From positions 57,548 through 64,908 of the forward strand of contig DAGU01000041.1 in NCBI GenBank assembly GCA_002498285.1: a DNA stretch of 7,361 nt. The letters run 5' to 3'. The notes under the pieces are model-generated. The model had not been told where the DNA came from and did not search any database. It was given only the letters and a program-made list of their open reading frames with translations. The translations under genes and the position numbers were made by a program. The stretch is from Methanomassiliicoccus sp. UBA386. Lineage in GTDB: Archaea; Thermoplasmatota; Thermoplasmata; Methanomassiliicoccales; Methanomassiliicoccaceae. Position 1 is the first letter of the stretch. Each line of letters opens with the position of its first letter. Positions 1 to 6,416 of this stretch are shown here, piece after piece.

Positions 1-450
1 ATCAACTCCGCCGCCGTCCGCTCTCCCGAACTGATCGGCGAGTGCGCCCGGGAGTTCGGCAAGCAGTGCGTGGTGGTGGCCATCGACGCCCGGAGGGACG
101 GCGAGCGGTGGACCGTGTACACCCACGGCGGACGCCAGCGGACGGAGCTGGATGCCGTCTCGTGGGCGATCGAGGCCGAGGAACGCGGGGCCGGCGAGAT
201 CCTTCTGACCAGCATGGACGCCGACGGGACCACCAACGGCTACGACCTCAAACTGACGGCAGCGGTGGCCGAGGCGGTCGACATCCCGGTCATCGCGTCG
301 GGCGGATGCGGCGGCCCGGAGCACATGTACGAGGTGTTCCAGCAGACCGAGGCCTCCGCCGCCCTGGCCGCATCCATCTTCCACTACGGCACCTGGACGG
401 TGGCGAAGGTGAAGGACTACCTCCGCGACCGGGGGGTGGTGGTCAGATGA
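1..450 (+). CDS. hisF: Imidazole glycerol phosphate synthase cyclase subunit HisF (3' part)
   Basis: The gene enters from the left edge, so only the last 149 residues are visible; the usual length is about 250. HisF is the (beta/alpha)8 cyclase that, with the glutaminase HisH, converts PRFAR plus ammonia into imidazole glycerol phosphate and AICAR in cytoplasmic histidine synthesis. Visible family marks are [12 protein letters not shown] at the start of the fragment, [10 protein letters not shown] with the catalytic Asp matching D130 of the Thermotoga enzyme (visible residue 29), [15 protein letters not shown] (visible residues 68-82) with the Asp matching D176, and the phosphate-binding [14 protein letters not shown]. 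The N-terminal catalytic Asp (D11 in Thermotoga) lies outside the window. The stop overlaps the hisIE start as ATGA, so the two are probably translationally coupled. The identification is secure; only the missing part cannot be judged. Confidence 0.96.
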   Translation: MNSAAVRSPELIGECAREFGKQCVVVAIDARRDGERWTVYTHGGRQRTELDAVSWAIEAEERGAGEILLTSMDADGTTNGYDLKLTAAVAEAVDIPVIASGGCGGPEHMYEVFQQTEASAALAASIFHYGTWTVAKVKDYLRDRGVVVR

Positions 451-1058
451 CCGGGCTGAAGTACGACCAGAACGGGCTCATACCGGTCATCGTGCAGGAC
501 GCGGAAACGAACGAGGTGCTGATGCTGGCGTACGCCAACGAGGAGGCGTACGGCAAGATGCTGGAGACCGGCCGGACCCATTTCTACTCGCGCTCCAGGC
601 AGAAGCTGTGGATGAAGGGCGAGGAGTCGGGGCACGTGCAGGACATCGTGTCCATCCAGACCGATTGCGATGCCGACACATTGCTTGTCAGGGTGCGCCA
701 GACCGGCAACTCCTGCCATCTCGAGAGGCCCTCCTGCTTCGACGAGGTGCTCCACGGCGACATCTCGGGCACGGCGGCCATCATACCGGAGCTGAGGCGC
801 ATCATCCGCGACAGGAAGGAGCACCCGGTGGAGGGCAGCTACACCAACAAGCTGCTGTCCGACGAGGACAAGGTGCTCAAGAAGGTCGTGGAAGAGGCGG
901 GGGAGCTGGCCATCGCCGGAAAGGGGAAGGACAGGCAGTCGCAGATCTGGGAGGCCGCCGACCTGATATACCACCAGATGGTGCTTCTGGAATACCTCGA
1001 CCTGCCGTGGGAGGAGATCTACCGCAAGCTCGACCTGCGGCACAAGGGAGGGAAGTGA
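447..1058 (+). CDS. hisI: Bifunctional phosphoribosyl-AMP cyclohydrolase / phosphoribosyl-ATP pyrophosphatase HisIE
   Basis: This is a 203-residue fusion of the two enzymes for steps 2 and 3 of histidine synthesis: HisE removes pyrophosphate from PR-ATP and HisI opens the purine ring of PR-AMP. Residues 1 to about 105 are HisI, with MLAYAN (26-31), THFYSRSR (44-51), SGHVQDI (61-67), the metal-binding TDCDADTLL (72-80), and the conserved cysteines C74, C90 and C97. Residues from about 115 on are HisE, with [18 protein letters not shown] carrying the acidic metal site, then WEAADLIYH. Both halves look complete. The ATG at 447 overlaps the hisF stop by four bases, and an upstream in-frame extension would have no HisI homology. 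The stop TGA shares one base with the next ATG. Many archaea carry hisI and hisE separately, so the fusion is a mild lineage marker. Confidence 0.96.
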   Translation: MTGLKYDQNGLIPVIVQDAETNEVLMLAYANEEAYGKMLETGRTHFYSRSRQKLWMKGEESGHVQDIVSIQTDCDADTLLVRVRQTGNSCHLERPSCFDEVLHGDISGTAAIIPELRRIIRDRKEHPVEGSYTNKLLSDEDKVLKKVVEEAGELAIAGKGKDRQSQIWEAADLIYHQMVLLEYLDLPWEEIYRKLDLRHKGGK

Positions 1059-1717
1059 TGAGGATCGACCTCCACACCCACACCCTGCTGAGCGACGGCG
1101 CGCTGCTGCCGATCGAACTGGCTCGGAGAGCGTCGGTCATGAAGCATGAGGCGCTGGCGTTCACGGACCACGCATCGGCGGGGAGCATCGAGCGGGTGGT
1201 CAGCGAGGCCATGAAGGATGCCGAGCTGGCCGCCGAGTGGGGCATCGAGGTGCTGGCGGGATGCGAGCTGACCCATGTCCCGGCGGCCCGCCTGGACGAG
1301 GTCATATCGGCCGCCCGCCGGGCCGGCGCCGAGATCATTGTGGTGCACGGCGAGACCATCTCCGAGCCGGTTGAAAGGGGTACCAATCGCGTGGCCGCCA
1401 ACAATCCCGAGGTGGACATACTGGCCCATCCAGGATTCATAACCGAGGAGGACGCCCAGGCGGCCGCCGATAACGACGTTGTGCTGGAGATCACCTCCAG
1501 ACCCTCGCACGGGATGACCAACGGGCACGTCGCCGCCATGGCCCGCAAGGTGGGCGCCAAGCTCGTCGTCAATTCCGATACTCATTCCCCTGGCGATCTG
1601 ATCACCGAGGAGAGGGCGATGCTGGTGGCCATGGGCGCCGGCATGAGCAGGGAGGAGGCCGAGCTCGCAGTGACGCGCGCCCCGAGGGACATCGTACGGA
1701 GGGTGCGCGGTCGATGA
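1058..1717 (+). CDS. PHP-domain phosphoesterase, probable histidinol-phosphate phosphatase
   Basis: This 219-residue protein is a single PHP domain. All expected metal ligands of a trinuclear PHP phosphoesterase are present in order: H6 and H8 (DLHTHT), D13, H38 (FTDH), E70 and H73 (AGCELTH), H97 (VVHGE), H124 (ILAHPG), then D174 and H176 (NSDTH). PHP proteins include the HisJ/HisK histidinol-phosphate phosphatases, the PHP domains of bacterial DNA polymerases and other phosphoesterases, so the fold alone does not fix the substrate. Its place directly after hisF-hisIE, with a one-base TGATG overlap, makes histidinol phosphate the best guess. It is shorter than typical HisJ (about 260-270 residues). 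A good Shine-Dalgarno sequence, GGGAGGG at 1046-1052, supports the start. The stop overlaps lysC as ATGA. The fold is certain; the substrate is inferred. Confidence 0.88.
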   Translation: MRIDLHTHTLLSDGALLPIELARRASVMKHEALAFTDHASAGSIERVVSEAMKDAELAAEWGIEVLAGCELTHVPAARLDEVISAARRAGAEIIVVHGETISEPVERGTNRVAANNPEVDILAHPGFITEEDAQAAADNDVVLEITSRPSHGMTNGHVAAMARKVGAKLVVNSDTHSPGDLITEERAMLVAMGAGMSREEAELAVTRAPRDIVRRVRGR

Positions 1718-3081
1718 AGGTCCTCAAGTTCGGTGGCTCCTCGCTCAGGGACGGCCCGTCCATGAAGAAGGTGGGCGCCATCGTGGCGGCCGATAGCGAG
1801 GAGAAGGTCGTGGTGGTGTCGGCTATCCAGGGCATCACCGACTCGCTGATCGGGTTCATGTCCAGGGTCCGGCAGGAGCAGGACGTCCAGCGGTTCGTTC
1901 GAGAGCTCAGGGACCGCCACCTGCAGATACTGGCCGACGTCGCCGGCTCGATGTACGTGAAGCAGCAGGCCATTCAGCTGCTCAACGAGAAGCTGGTCCG
2001 CCTGGAGAGGGTGCTGTACGGCATCATCTACCTCGAGGAGCTGACCCCTCGGACCAAGGACCTGGTGCAATCGTTCGGGGAGCGCATGAGCGTCATCGTG
2101 CTCTCGGCCATGCTGCAGGACATGGGTGTTAACGCCGTACCGGTGGAGGCGGACGACCTGGGCATCATCACCGACGGACAGTTCGGCTCGGCCACGGTCG
2201 ATATGGAAGCGACGAGGCGCAACGCCGCGCCGCGCATCAAGGACATGCTCGGACGGCAGGAGGTGCCCGTGGTCACGGGGTTCTTCGGCAAGACGCCCGA
2301 GGGGTTCATCACGCTCTTCGGCCGCAACGGGACGGACTACTCGGCCTCGGTGATGGCCAACGTGGCCGACGCCGACTCGCTGGAGATATGGAAGGACGTC
2401 GACGGCTTCATGTCCGCCGATCCCAAGGTCGTCCCCGAGGCGGTGCCCATACCGGCGCTGACGTACGAGGAGGCGGCCGAGCTGTCGTACTTCGGCGCCA
2501 AGGTCCTGCATCCCCGGACCGTCGAACCGGCCAAGGCGCGCGGCACCGTGGTGTGGGTGCGCAACGTCTTCAAGCCCGAGTACCCCGGAACGGCCATCGA
2601 CGACGCCGGGGCGGAAAGGGGCGCCCAGACCATCAAGTCCATCTCCAGCATGCCGAACATGGCCGTGGTGAAGGCCTACGGCCCCGGACTGGGTTCGAGG
2701 AGCGGCGTGCTGTCCGAGATCTCGGTGCTTCTGTCGGAGGCGGGCATCAACGTCTATTCGGCGGCAACGTCGCAGACGTGCATCTCCCTGCTCATCGAGG
2801 AGAGGGACCTGCGGTTCGCCGAGAGGGTCCTGACCAAGGCCAGCCGCAGCGTGGTCGACCGCATCGAGACGGAGAAGGGCATCGCCCTGCTGTGCCTTGT
2901 CGGCGAAGGGATAGGACAGGAGGTGGGCGTGGCGGGCATGGTGTTCAGCATCGTGGCCGCCAACGGGACCAACATCGGCCTCATCTCCGCGGGAGCGTCC
3001 CTGACCGCCCTGACGTTCACGGTGAAGCGCGAAGACCTCGAGAAGACGACCAGGACCATCCACCATGAGCTCTTCGGCTAG
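1714..3081 (+). CDS. lysC: Aspartate kinase
   Basis: This 455-residue monofunctional aspartokinase phosphorylates L-aspartate, the entry step to lysine, threonine, methionine and isoleucine. The amino-acid kinase domain spans about 1-290: KFGGSS (5-10), SFGERMS (120-126), VTGFFG (187-192), GRNGTDYS (203-210, usually GRGGSDYS), WKDVDGFMSADP (226-237) and the FGAKVLHP segment (260-267). Two ACT domains follow, about 316-385 (GLGSRSGVLSEI) and 390-455 (GQEVGVAGMVFSIVAANGTNI). They are the usual site of feedback inhibition by lysine or threonine, though which effector acts here cannot be read. There is no fused homoserine dehydrogenase. The ATG overlaps the PHP stop by four bases and has GGAGGGTG at 1698-1705, eight bases ahead. 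Its 3' end overlaps pheA by 17 bases. Length and motifs indicate a complete, functional gene. Confidence 0.96.
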   Translation: MKVLKFGGSSLRDGPSMKKVGAIVAADSEEKVVVVSAIQGITDSLIGFMSRVRQEQDVQRFVRELRDRHLQILADVAGSMYVKQQAIQLLNEKLVRLERVLYGIIYLEELTPRTKDLVQSFGERMSVIVLSAMLQDMGVNAVPVEADDLGIITDGQFGSATVDMEATRRNAAPRIKDMLGRQEVPVVTGFFGKTPEGFITLFGRNGTDYSASVMANVADADSLEIWKDVDGFMSADPKVVPEAVPIPALTYEEAAELSYFGAKVLHPRTVEPAKARGTVVWVRNVFKPEYPGTAIDDAGAERGAQTIKSISSMPNMAVVKAYGPGLGSRSGVLSEISVLLSEAGINVYSAATSQTCISLLIEERDLRFAERVLTKASRSVVDRIETEKGIALLCLVGEGIGQEVGVAGMVFSIVAANGTNIGLISAGASLTALTFTVKREDLEKTTRTIHHELFG

Positions 3082-3904
3082 GGACATCGGCCTGGTGGCG
3101 TTCCAGGGGGTCAAGGGGGCGTTCTCCGAGGATGCGGCCGCCCGCTTCTTCGGCGAGGTCGCCACGCTGCCGTGCCCCGATTTCGAGAGCGTGTTCCGCG
3201 CCGTCGATGAGGGCCGGGCCGGCCGGGCGGTGGTGCCGGTCGAGAACTCCATCGAGGGGAGCGTCACCGCGGTGAACGACCTCCTGCTGGAGAACGACCT
3301 CGTCATAGTGGGAGAGATCATGGTCAGGGTGGTCCACTGCCTCATCGGACAGGGCTCGGCCGCCATCGAGGACATCAGGAGGGTGTACTCGCACCCCCAG
3401 GCCCTGGGGCAGTGCCGTCAGTTCCTGGCCAAGCACCCCGGCTGGGAGAGGGTGCCCTCCTTCGATACCGCCGGCAGCGTGCGGATCGTGCGTGACGGGG
3501 GCCGGGCCGATGAGGCGGCCATCGCCTCCCGCCGCGCCGCCGGGGTGTATGGAATGAGGGTGCTCCTGGAAGGCATACAGGACAGCGACGACAACTGCAC
3601 CCGCTTCTTCGTGCTGCAGAAGGCGCCTCATCTTCTTGAAAGGGGGGACAAGACCTCCCTGGTGTTCGCCACCCGCAGCGGGCCCGGAGCGTTGTACGAG
3701 GCCCTGGGATGCTTCGCCTCGCGGGGCATCAACATGACCAAGGTGGAATCGCGGCCCCGCCGGGGGAGGGCATGGGAGTACGCCTTCTTCGTGGACATCG
3801 ACGGCCATGCCGACGAGCCGGCGGTGGCCGATGCCCTGGCCGAGCTGGTGCGAAAGGCGGTCTTCGTCAAGGTCCTGGGAACGTACCCTAGAGCGTCCGT
3901 CTAG
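3065..3904 (+). CDS. pheA: Prephenate dehydratase
   Basis: A 279-residue monofunctional prephenate dehydratase that converts prephenate to phenylpyruvate in phenylalanine synthesis. The catalytic domain (about 7-185) shows AFQGVKGAFSE, VENSIEGSV (59-67), SHPQALGQC (109-117), DTAGS (134-138) and the active-site DNCTRFFVL (176-184) with the Thr-Arg-Phe triad. The regulatory ACT domain (about 196-272) has GAL (208-210) and ESRP (228-231), the phenylalanine-binding marks, so feedback inhibition by phenylalanine is expected. No chorismate mutase domain is fused. The ATG lies 17 bases inside lysC with no clear Shine-Dalgarno sequence, which suggests coupled or reinitiated translation. It is the last gene of the plus-strand operon. 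Its 3' end overlaps the convergent aminotransferase by 17 bases, leaving no room for a terminator between them. Confidence 0.96.
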   Translation: MSSSARDIGLVAFQGVKGAFSEDAAARFFGEVATLPCPDFESVFRAVDEGRAGRAVVPVENSIEGSVTAVNDLLLENDLVIVGEIMVRVVHCLIGQGSAAIEDIRRVYSHPQALGQCRQFLAKHPGWERVPSFDTAGSVRIVRDGGRADEAAIASRRAAGVYGMRVLLEGIQDSDDNCTRFFVLQKAPHLLERGDKTSLVFATRSGPGALYEALGCFASRGINMTKVESRPRRGRAWEYAFFVDIDGHADEPAVADALAELVRKAVFVKVLGTYPRASV

Positions 3905-4973
3905 ACAGACGATCGAGCGTTCCGCTGATGGCTTCCAGCCCCTCCGACAGCTGCCTGGGCGGGCACGAGAACGTGACCCGTATGTGCCCCGGCGCTCCCC
4001 AGAAGCGCCCGGGCCCCACCGCCACGCCCCTCTCCAGCAGCATCTCGCTGAACTCCAGGTCGTCCACGCCCCGCGGCAGCTGGATGAGCGCCATCAGCGA
4101 GCCGTCGGGCATGGGGCAGGAGACCCGCTCCTCGGTCTGCAGCCACTCGTACAGTACCGGCAGGTTCCTGGACGCCTTCCGCAGCATCCTCTCGCGGAAC
4201 CACCCCTGGCGGCGCACCGCCTCGGCCGCCAGGGCCAGGTTCCGGGGCGGCAGGCGGTAGGAGGACAGCAGCCTGGTCTGCTCGATCCTCTCCACCGTCC
4301 CCTCAGGCCCTATGAGCCAGCCGATGCGCAGGCCCCGAAGCCCGTTCAGCTTGGTGACGCTCGATACCGAGCACGACATCCCTCCCAGGCTGAACGCCGG
4401 GGCGGGAGGCATGCCGTAGCTCATCTCCCGGTACACCTCATCGACCAGCACCTGCATGCCATGACGTTCGGCCAGCTCGATCGCGGCTCCCATCTCCTCG
4501 TCGCCCATCTCGGCCGCCGAGGGGTTGTGCAGGTTGGTCAGAAGCAATGCCCTGGCGCCGCGCCGCGATGCCCCCTCAAGGTCATCCCGGTGCAGGAGGA
4601 AGTCGCGGTCGGGGTCCCTTCGAACCGTGATCGCCCCGCAGACCATGTCCGACAGCTGGCGTATGGGCATGAAGGTCGGCGACTCCACCGCCACGAGGTC
4701 GCCCGCCCCGAACGCTAGAAGAAAGAGAAAACCAGCGTGCTGCGCCCCCGCCGTCAGGGCGATGCGCTCTCGTTCCACGCCGTAGTGCGAGGAGAGCTCG
4801 TCCCGGAGGCGCTCCTCCCCCTCCGCCTCGTCGTTGCTGTCCTGGACGTCAAGGTCCTTCCACCACCGCTCGCCATAGGGCGGCGGCGCGCCGCTGGAGT
4901 CCAGCGAGATCGTGGCGCCCATGGCCCGGCAGCGAAGGGCCCATTCCTCCAGGGGATCGGCGGAGGGCCGCAT
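3888..4973 (-). CDS. PLP-dependent class I/II aminotransferase, specificity unknown
   Basis: A 361-residue fold-type I aminotransferase. The PLP site is complete: NLHNPS (147-152, a variant of NPxNPTG) with N150, VDEVY (177-181) with D178 and Y181, SSVTKLNGLRGLRIGW (204-219) with Schiff-base lysine K208 and phosphate-binding R216, and near the C-terminus HIRVTF with R332, the usual substrate-carboxylate arginine. The region before the PLP core is short compared with typical aspartate aminotransferases. I chose the ATG at 4973, whose A is shared with the upstream stop (TGATG); a GTG at 4976 would add one residue. It follows the flavin reductase gene as an operon partner and converges on pheA. 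Nearby phenylalanine and aspartate genes make aromatic or aspartate transamination plausible, but it is on the opposite strand and the substrate cannot be read from sequence. Confidence 0.88.
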   Translation of the reverse strand: MRPSADPLEEWALRCRAMGATISLDSSGAPPPYGERWWKDLDVQDSNDEAEGEERLRDELSSHYGVERERIALTAGAQHAGFLFLLAFGAGDLVAVESPTFMPIRQLSDMVCGAITVRRDPDRDFLLHRDDLEGASRRGARALLLTNLHNPSAAEMGDEEMGAAIELAERHGMQVLVDEVYREMSYGMPPAPAFSLGGMSCSVSSVTKLNGLRGLRIGWLIGPEGTVERIEQTRLLSSYRLPPRNLALAAEAVRRQGWFRERMLRKASRNLPVLYEWLQTEERVSCPMPDGSLMALIQLPRGVDDLEFSEMLLERGVAVGPGRFWGAPGHIRVTFSCPPRQLSEGLEAISGTLDRLSRRTL

Positions 4974-5494
4974 CACCTGCCCCTGATCAGCTCTCCGATG
5001 GTGCGGAACTCCCCCGCCCAGTATATGAGGGTCCGCTCCCGGTCATATCCATCGGCCACATGGGCCGATACTATCTCGCCTATGAACCAGGTGTGGTCGC
5101 CGGTGTCGAAGTTCTGCACCTTGCGGCACTCGAAGCTCACCGGGCACTCCTCCAGGGTGGGCACGTCCACCTTGTGGCCTGGAACGGCCGTAAGGCCAGT
5201 CTCTTCGAGCTTGTCGACCTCCTTTCCTGATTTCTCTCCGCAGAACAAGGTCTCCTCGACCAGCTCCTTGCAGGGAAGGTTCACGGTGAAGTTCGGGGAG
5301 CGGTGCAGCAGCTCGTGGCTGTACCGGCAGGGCGAGATACCGATGCCGATGAGAGGGGGATTGAAGGAGAATGTGTGGACCAGCGACACCGCGATGATGT
5401 TCTTCTCCTCCTTGCCGACAACGACAAGGGCGATGGGGAATGAGGGGAACGTCCTGATGGCGCGGACGGGGTTCATTTCAAGCTTGTTGGGCAT
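4973..5494 (-). CDS. Flavin reductase-like, FMN-binding split-barrel protein
   Basis: A 173-residue protein (from ATG 5494) of the flavin reductase-like/flavoredoxin split-barrel family, which binds FMN and transfers electrons from NAD(P)H or ferredoxin-type donors. Visible marks are FPIALVVVG (about 19-27), NIIAVSLVHTFSFNPPLIGIGI, then RYSHELLHRSPNFTVNLP (57-74), the typical flavin-binding stretch, and a C-terminal YWAGEFRTIGELIR. It has several cysteines (56, 75, 85, 117, 123), but no CxxC motif. The start is uncertain: TTG 5515 has GGAG only one base ahead, ATG 5494 has no strong Shine-Dalgarno sequence, and ATG 5476 overlaps the stop of a possible leader ORF as ATGA. The homologous core begins after all three. 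The stop overlaps the aminotransferase start. The physiological partner is unknown. Confidence 0.85.
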   Translation of the reverse strand: MPNKLEMNPVRAIRTFPSFPIALVVVGKEEKNIIAVSLVHTFSFNPPLIGIGISPCRYSHELLHRSPNFTVNLPCKELVEETLFCGEKSGKEVDKLEETGLTAVPGHKVDVPTLEECPVSFECRKVQNFDTGDHTWFIGEIVSAHVADGYDRERTLIYWAGEFRTIGELIRGR

Positions 5495-5550
5495 GCTCTC
5501 GCCCGTGGATGCCAAGCTCCTGACATAAACCCTCGCTTGCTTTCTTCGTC

Positions 5551-5560
5551 AAATTAATAT
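5551..5560. promoter_or_regulatory. Divergent TATA-like box between flavin reductase and mtnP
   Basis: The sequence aaattaatat is the only AT-rich stretch in the short gap between the divergent genes. Its ATTAAT core (5553-5558) is a palindrome, so it could direct transcription both ways. On the plus strand it is preceded by a purine-rich GTCAAA resembling an archaeal BRE, and its centre is about 27 bases before the mtnP ATG. On the minus strand transcription would start near 5528. Confidence 0.6.
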
Positions 5561-5582
5561 CCACAGGTCCGCATGGGGGAGC

Positions 5583-6368
5583 ATGGCACCGCGCATAGGA
5601 ATCATTGGCGGCACTGGCGTATACGATCCGGAGATCTTCGAAATCAAGGACAAGGTCGTTCTCTCGACGCCCTACGGGGCTCCATCCGACGCCGTCCTGG
5701 TCGGGGAGATGAAGGGCGTGGAGGTCGCCTTCCTGTCCCGCCATGGCAGCGGGCATGTGTATCCGCCGCATCGCGTCAACTACCGGGCCAACATCTGGGC
5801 CATGAAGCACCTGGGCGTGGAGAGGATCATCTCGCCGTGCGCGGTCGGCTCCCTCCAGGAGAGGTTCCGCCCGGGGGAGCTCGTTATTGTCGATCAGTTC
5901 ATCGATTTTACCAAGGGGCGCGATTATACCTTCTTCGACGGCGCCAAGACCGTTCATATCTCCACGGCCGATCCGTTCTGCCGGGAGATGAACGCGCTGT
6001 TCGCGTCGGAGGCCAAACGCCTGGGGCTGGCCTTCCACGAGGGCGGCACCTACATGTGCATCGAGGGGCCGAGGTTCTCCACCAGGGCCGAGTCGCGCAT
6101 GTTCCGCAGCTTCGCCGACATCATCGGCATGACCCTGGCGCCCGAATGTCAGCTGGCCCGGGAGGCGGAGATCTGCTACACCTCGCTGGCCACTATAACC
6201 GACTATGACGTGTGGGCCGATGAGCCGGTGGACACCGCAACGGTGCTCAGGACCATGGCGGAGAGCGTGGACCGGGTCAGGCAGCTGATCACGGCCACCA
6301 TCGACAAGATCCCCGAGGCCAGGAACGATTGCGAGTGCCCCCACGCCCTGAAGGCAGCGGGGGCCTGA
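5583..6368 (+). CDS. mtnP: S-methyl-5'-thioadenosine phosphorylase family protein
   Basis: A 261-residue nucleoside phosphorylase of the MTAP/PNP family. It splits methylthioadenosine with phosphate into methylthioribose-1-phosphate and adenine, recycling the by-product of polyamine and SAM chemistry. Marks are IGIIGGTGVYDPE (5-17), LSRHGSGH (51-58) with the phosphate-site Arg-His, PHRVNYRANIWAM (62-74), GGTYMCIEGPRFSTRAES (154-171), GMTLAPE (182-188) with the ribose-site Met, and TDYD (206-209), whose aspartates favour 6-aminopurines over hypoxanthine or guanine. A C-terminal CEC (250-252) resembles the CxC of archaeal MTAP II. The ATG at 5583 directly precedes the Rossmann-like first strand. 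An AT-rich box centred about 27 bases upstream predicts a leaderless or nearly leaderless mRNA, although GGGGGAG lies at 5575-5581. Archaeal relatives acting on methylthioinosine or 5'-deoxyinosine exist, so exact substrate remains open. Confidence 0.93.
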   Translation: MAPRIGIIGGTGVYDPEIFEIKDKVVLSTPYGAPSDAVLVGEMKGVEVAFLSRHGSGHVYPPHRVNYRANIWAMKHLGVERIISPCAVGSLQERFRPGELVIVDQFIDFTKGRDYTFFDGAKTVHISTADPFCREMNALFASEAKRLGLAFHEGGTYMCIEGPRFSTRAESRMFRSFADIIGMTLAPECQLAREAEICYTSLATITDYDVWADEPVDTATVLRTMAESVDRVRQLITATIDKIPEARNDCECPHALKAAGA

Positions 6369-6372
6369 AGGC
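6347..6372. repeat. Short direct repeat across the mtnP stop codon
   Basis: CCTGAAGGC occurs at 6347-6355 and again at 6364-6372, followed by similar GC-rich bases. The second copy contains the mtnP TGA (6366-6368) in another frame, and also forms GGCC-TGAA-GGCC, a 4 bp hairpin around the stop. Confidence 0.5.
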
Positions 6373-6380
6373 CGCCGAGG

Positions 6381-6390
6381 AAATGAAAAA
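6381..6390 (-). terminator. Possible T-rich terminator after gcvH
   Basis: The minus strand reads TTTTTCATTT, starting 27 bases beyond the gcvH stop. Archaeal transcription often ends at such T-rich stretches. On the plus strand the same bases are A-rich and would not end the mtnP transcript. Confidence 0.35.
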
Positions 6391-6416
6391 GGCGAGGGGG
6401 CCTTCCGAAGAGGGGC

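Noticed and set aside
42..446. In-frame upstream extension of hisIE to an ATG at 42
   Set aside because: The extension overlaps hisF in another frame and is an Arg/Gly-rich shadow without HisI homology. The ATG at 447 matches the family N-terminus.
608..1057. In-frame upstream extension of the PHP gene across hisIE
   Set aside because: It overlaps HisI/HisE coding in another frame and has no domain. The start at 1058 has a good Shine-Dalgarno sequence and begins directly with the PHP motif.
1582..3375. A 597-codon open frame on the minus strand opposite lysC and pheA
   Set aside because: It lies fully antisense to two genes with clear motifs and continues into the PHP gene. Such long antisense frames are common in GC-rich DNA. 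The product is rich in His, Arg and Gly with no recognisable domain.
5478..6344. A 288-codon minus-strand frame opposite mtnP
   Set aside because: It mirrors the phosphorylase gene, has no recognisable motif, and crosses the divergent promoter.
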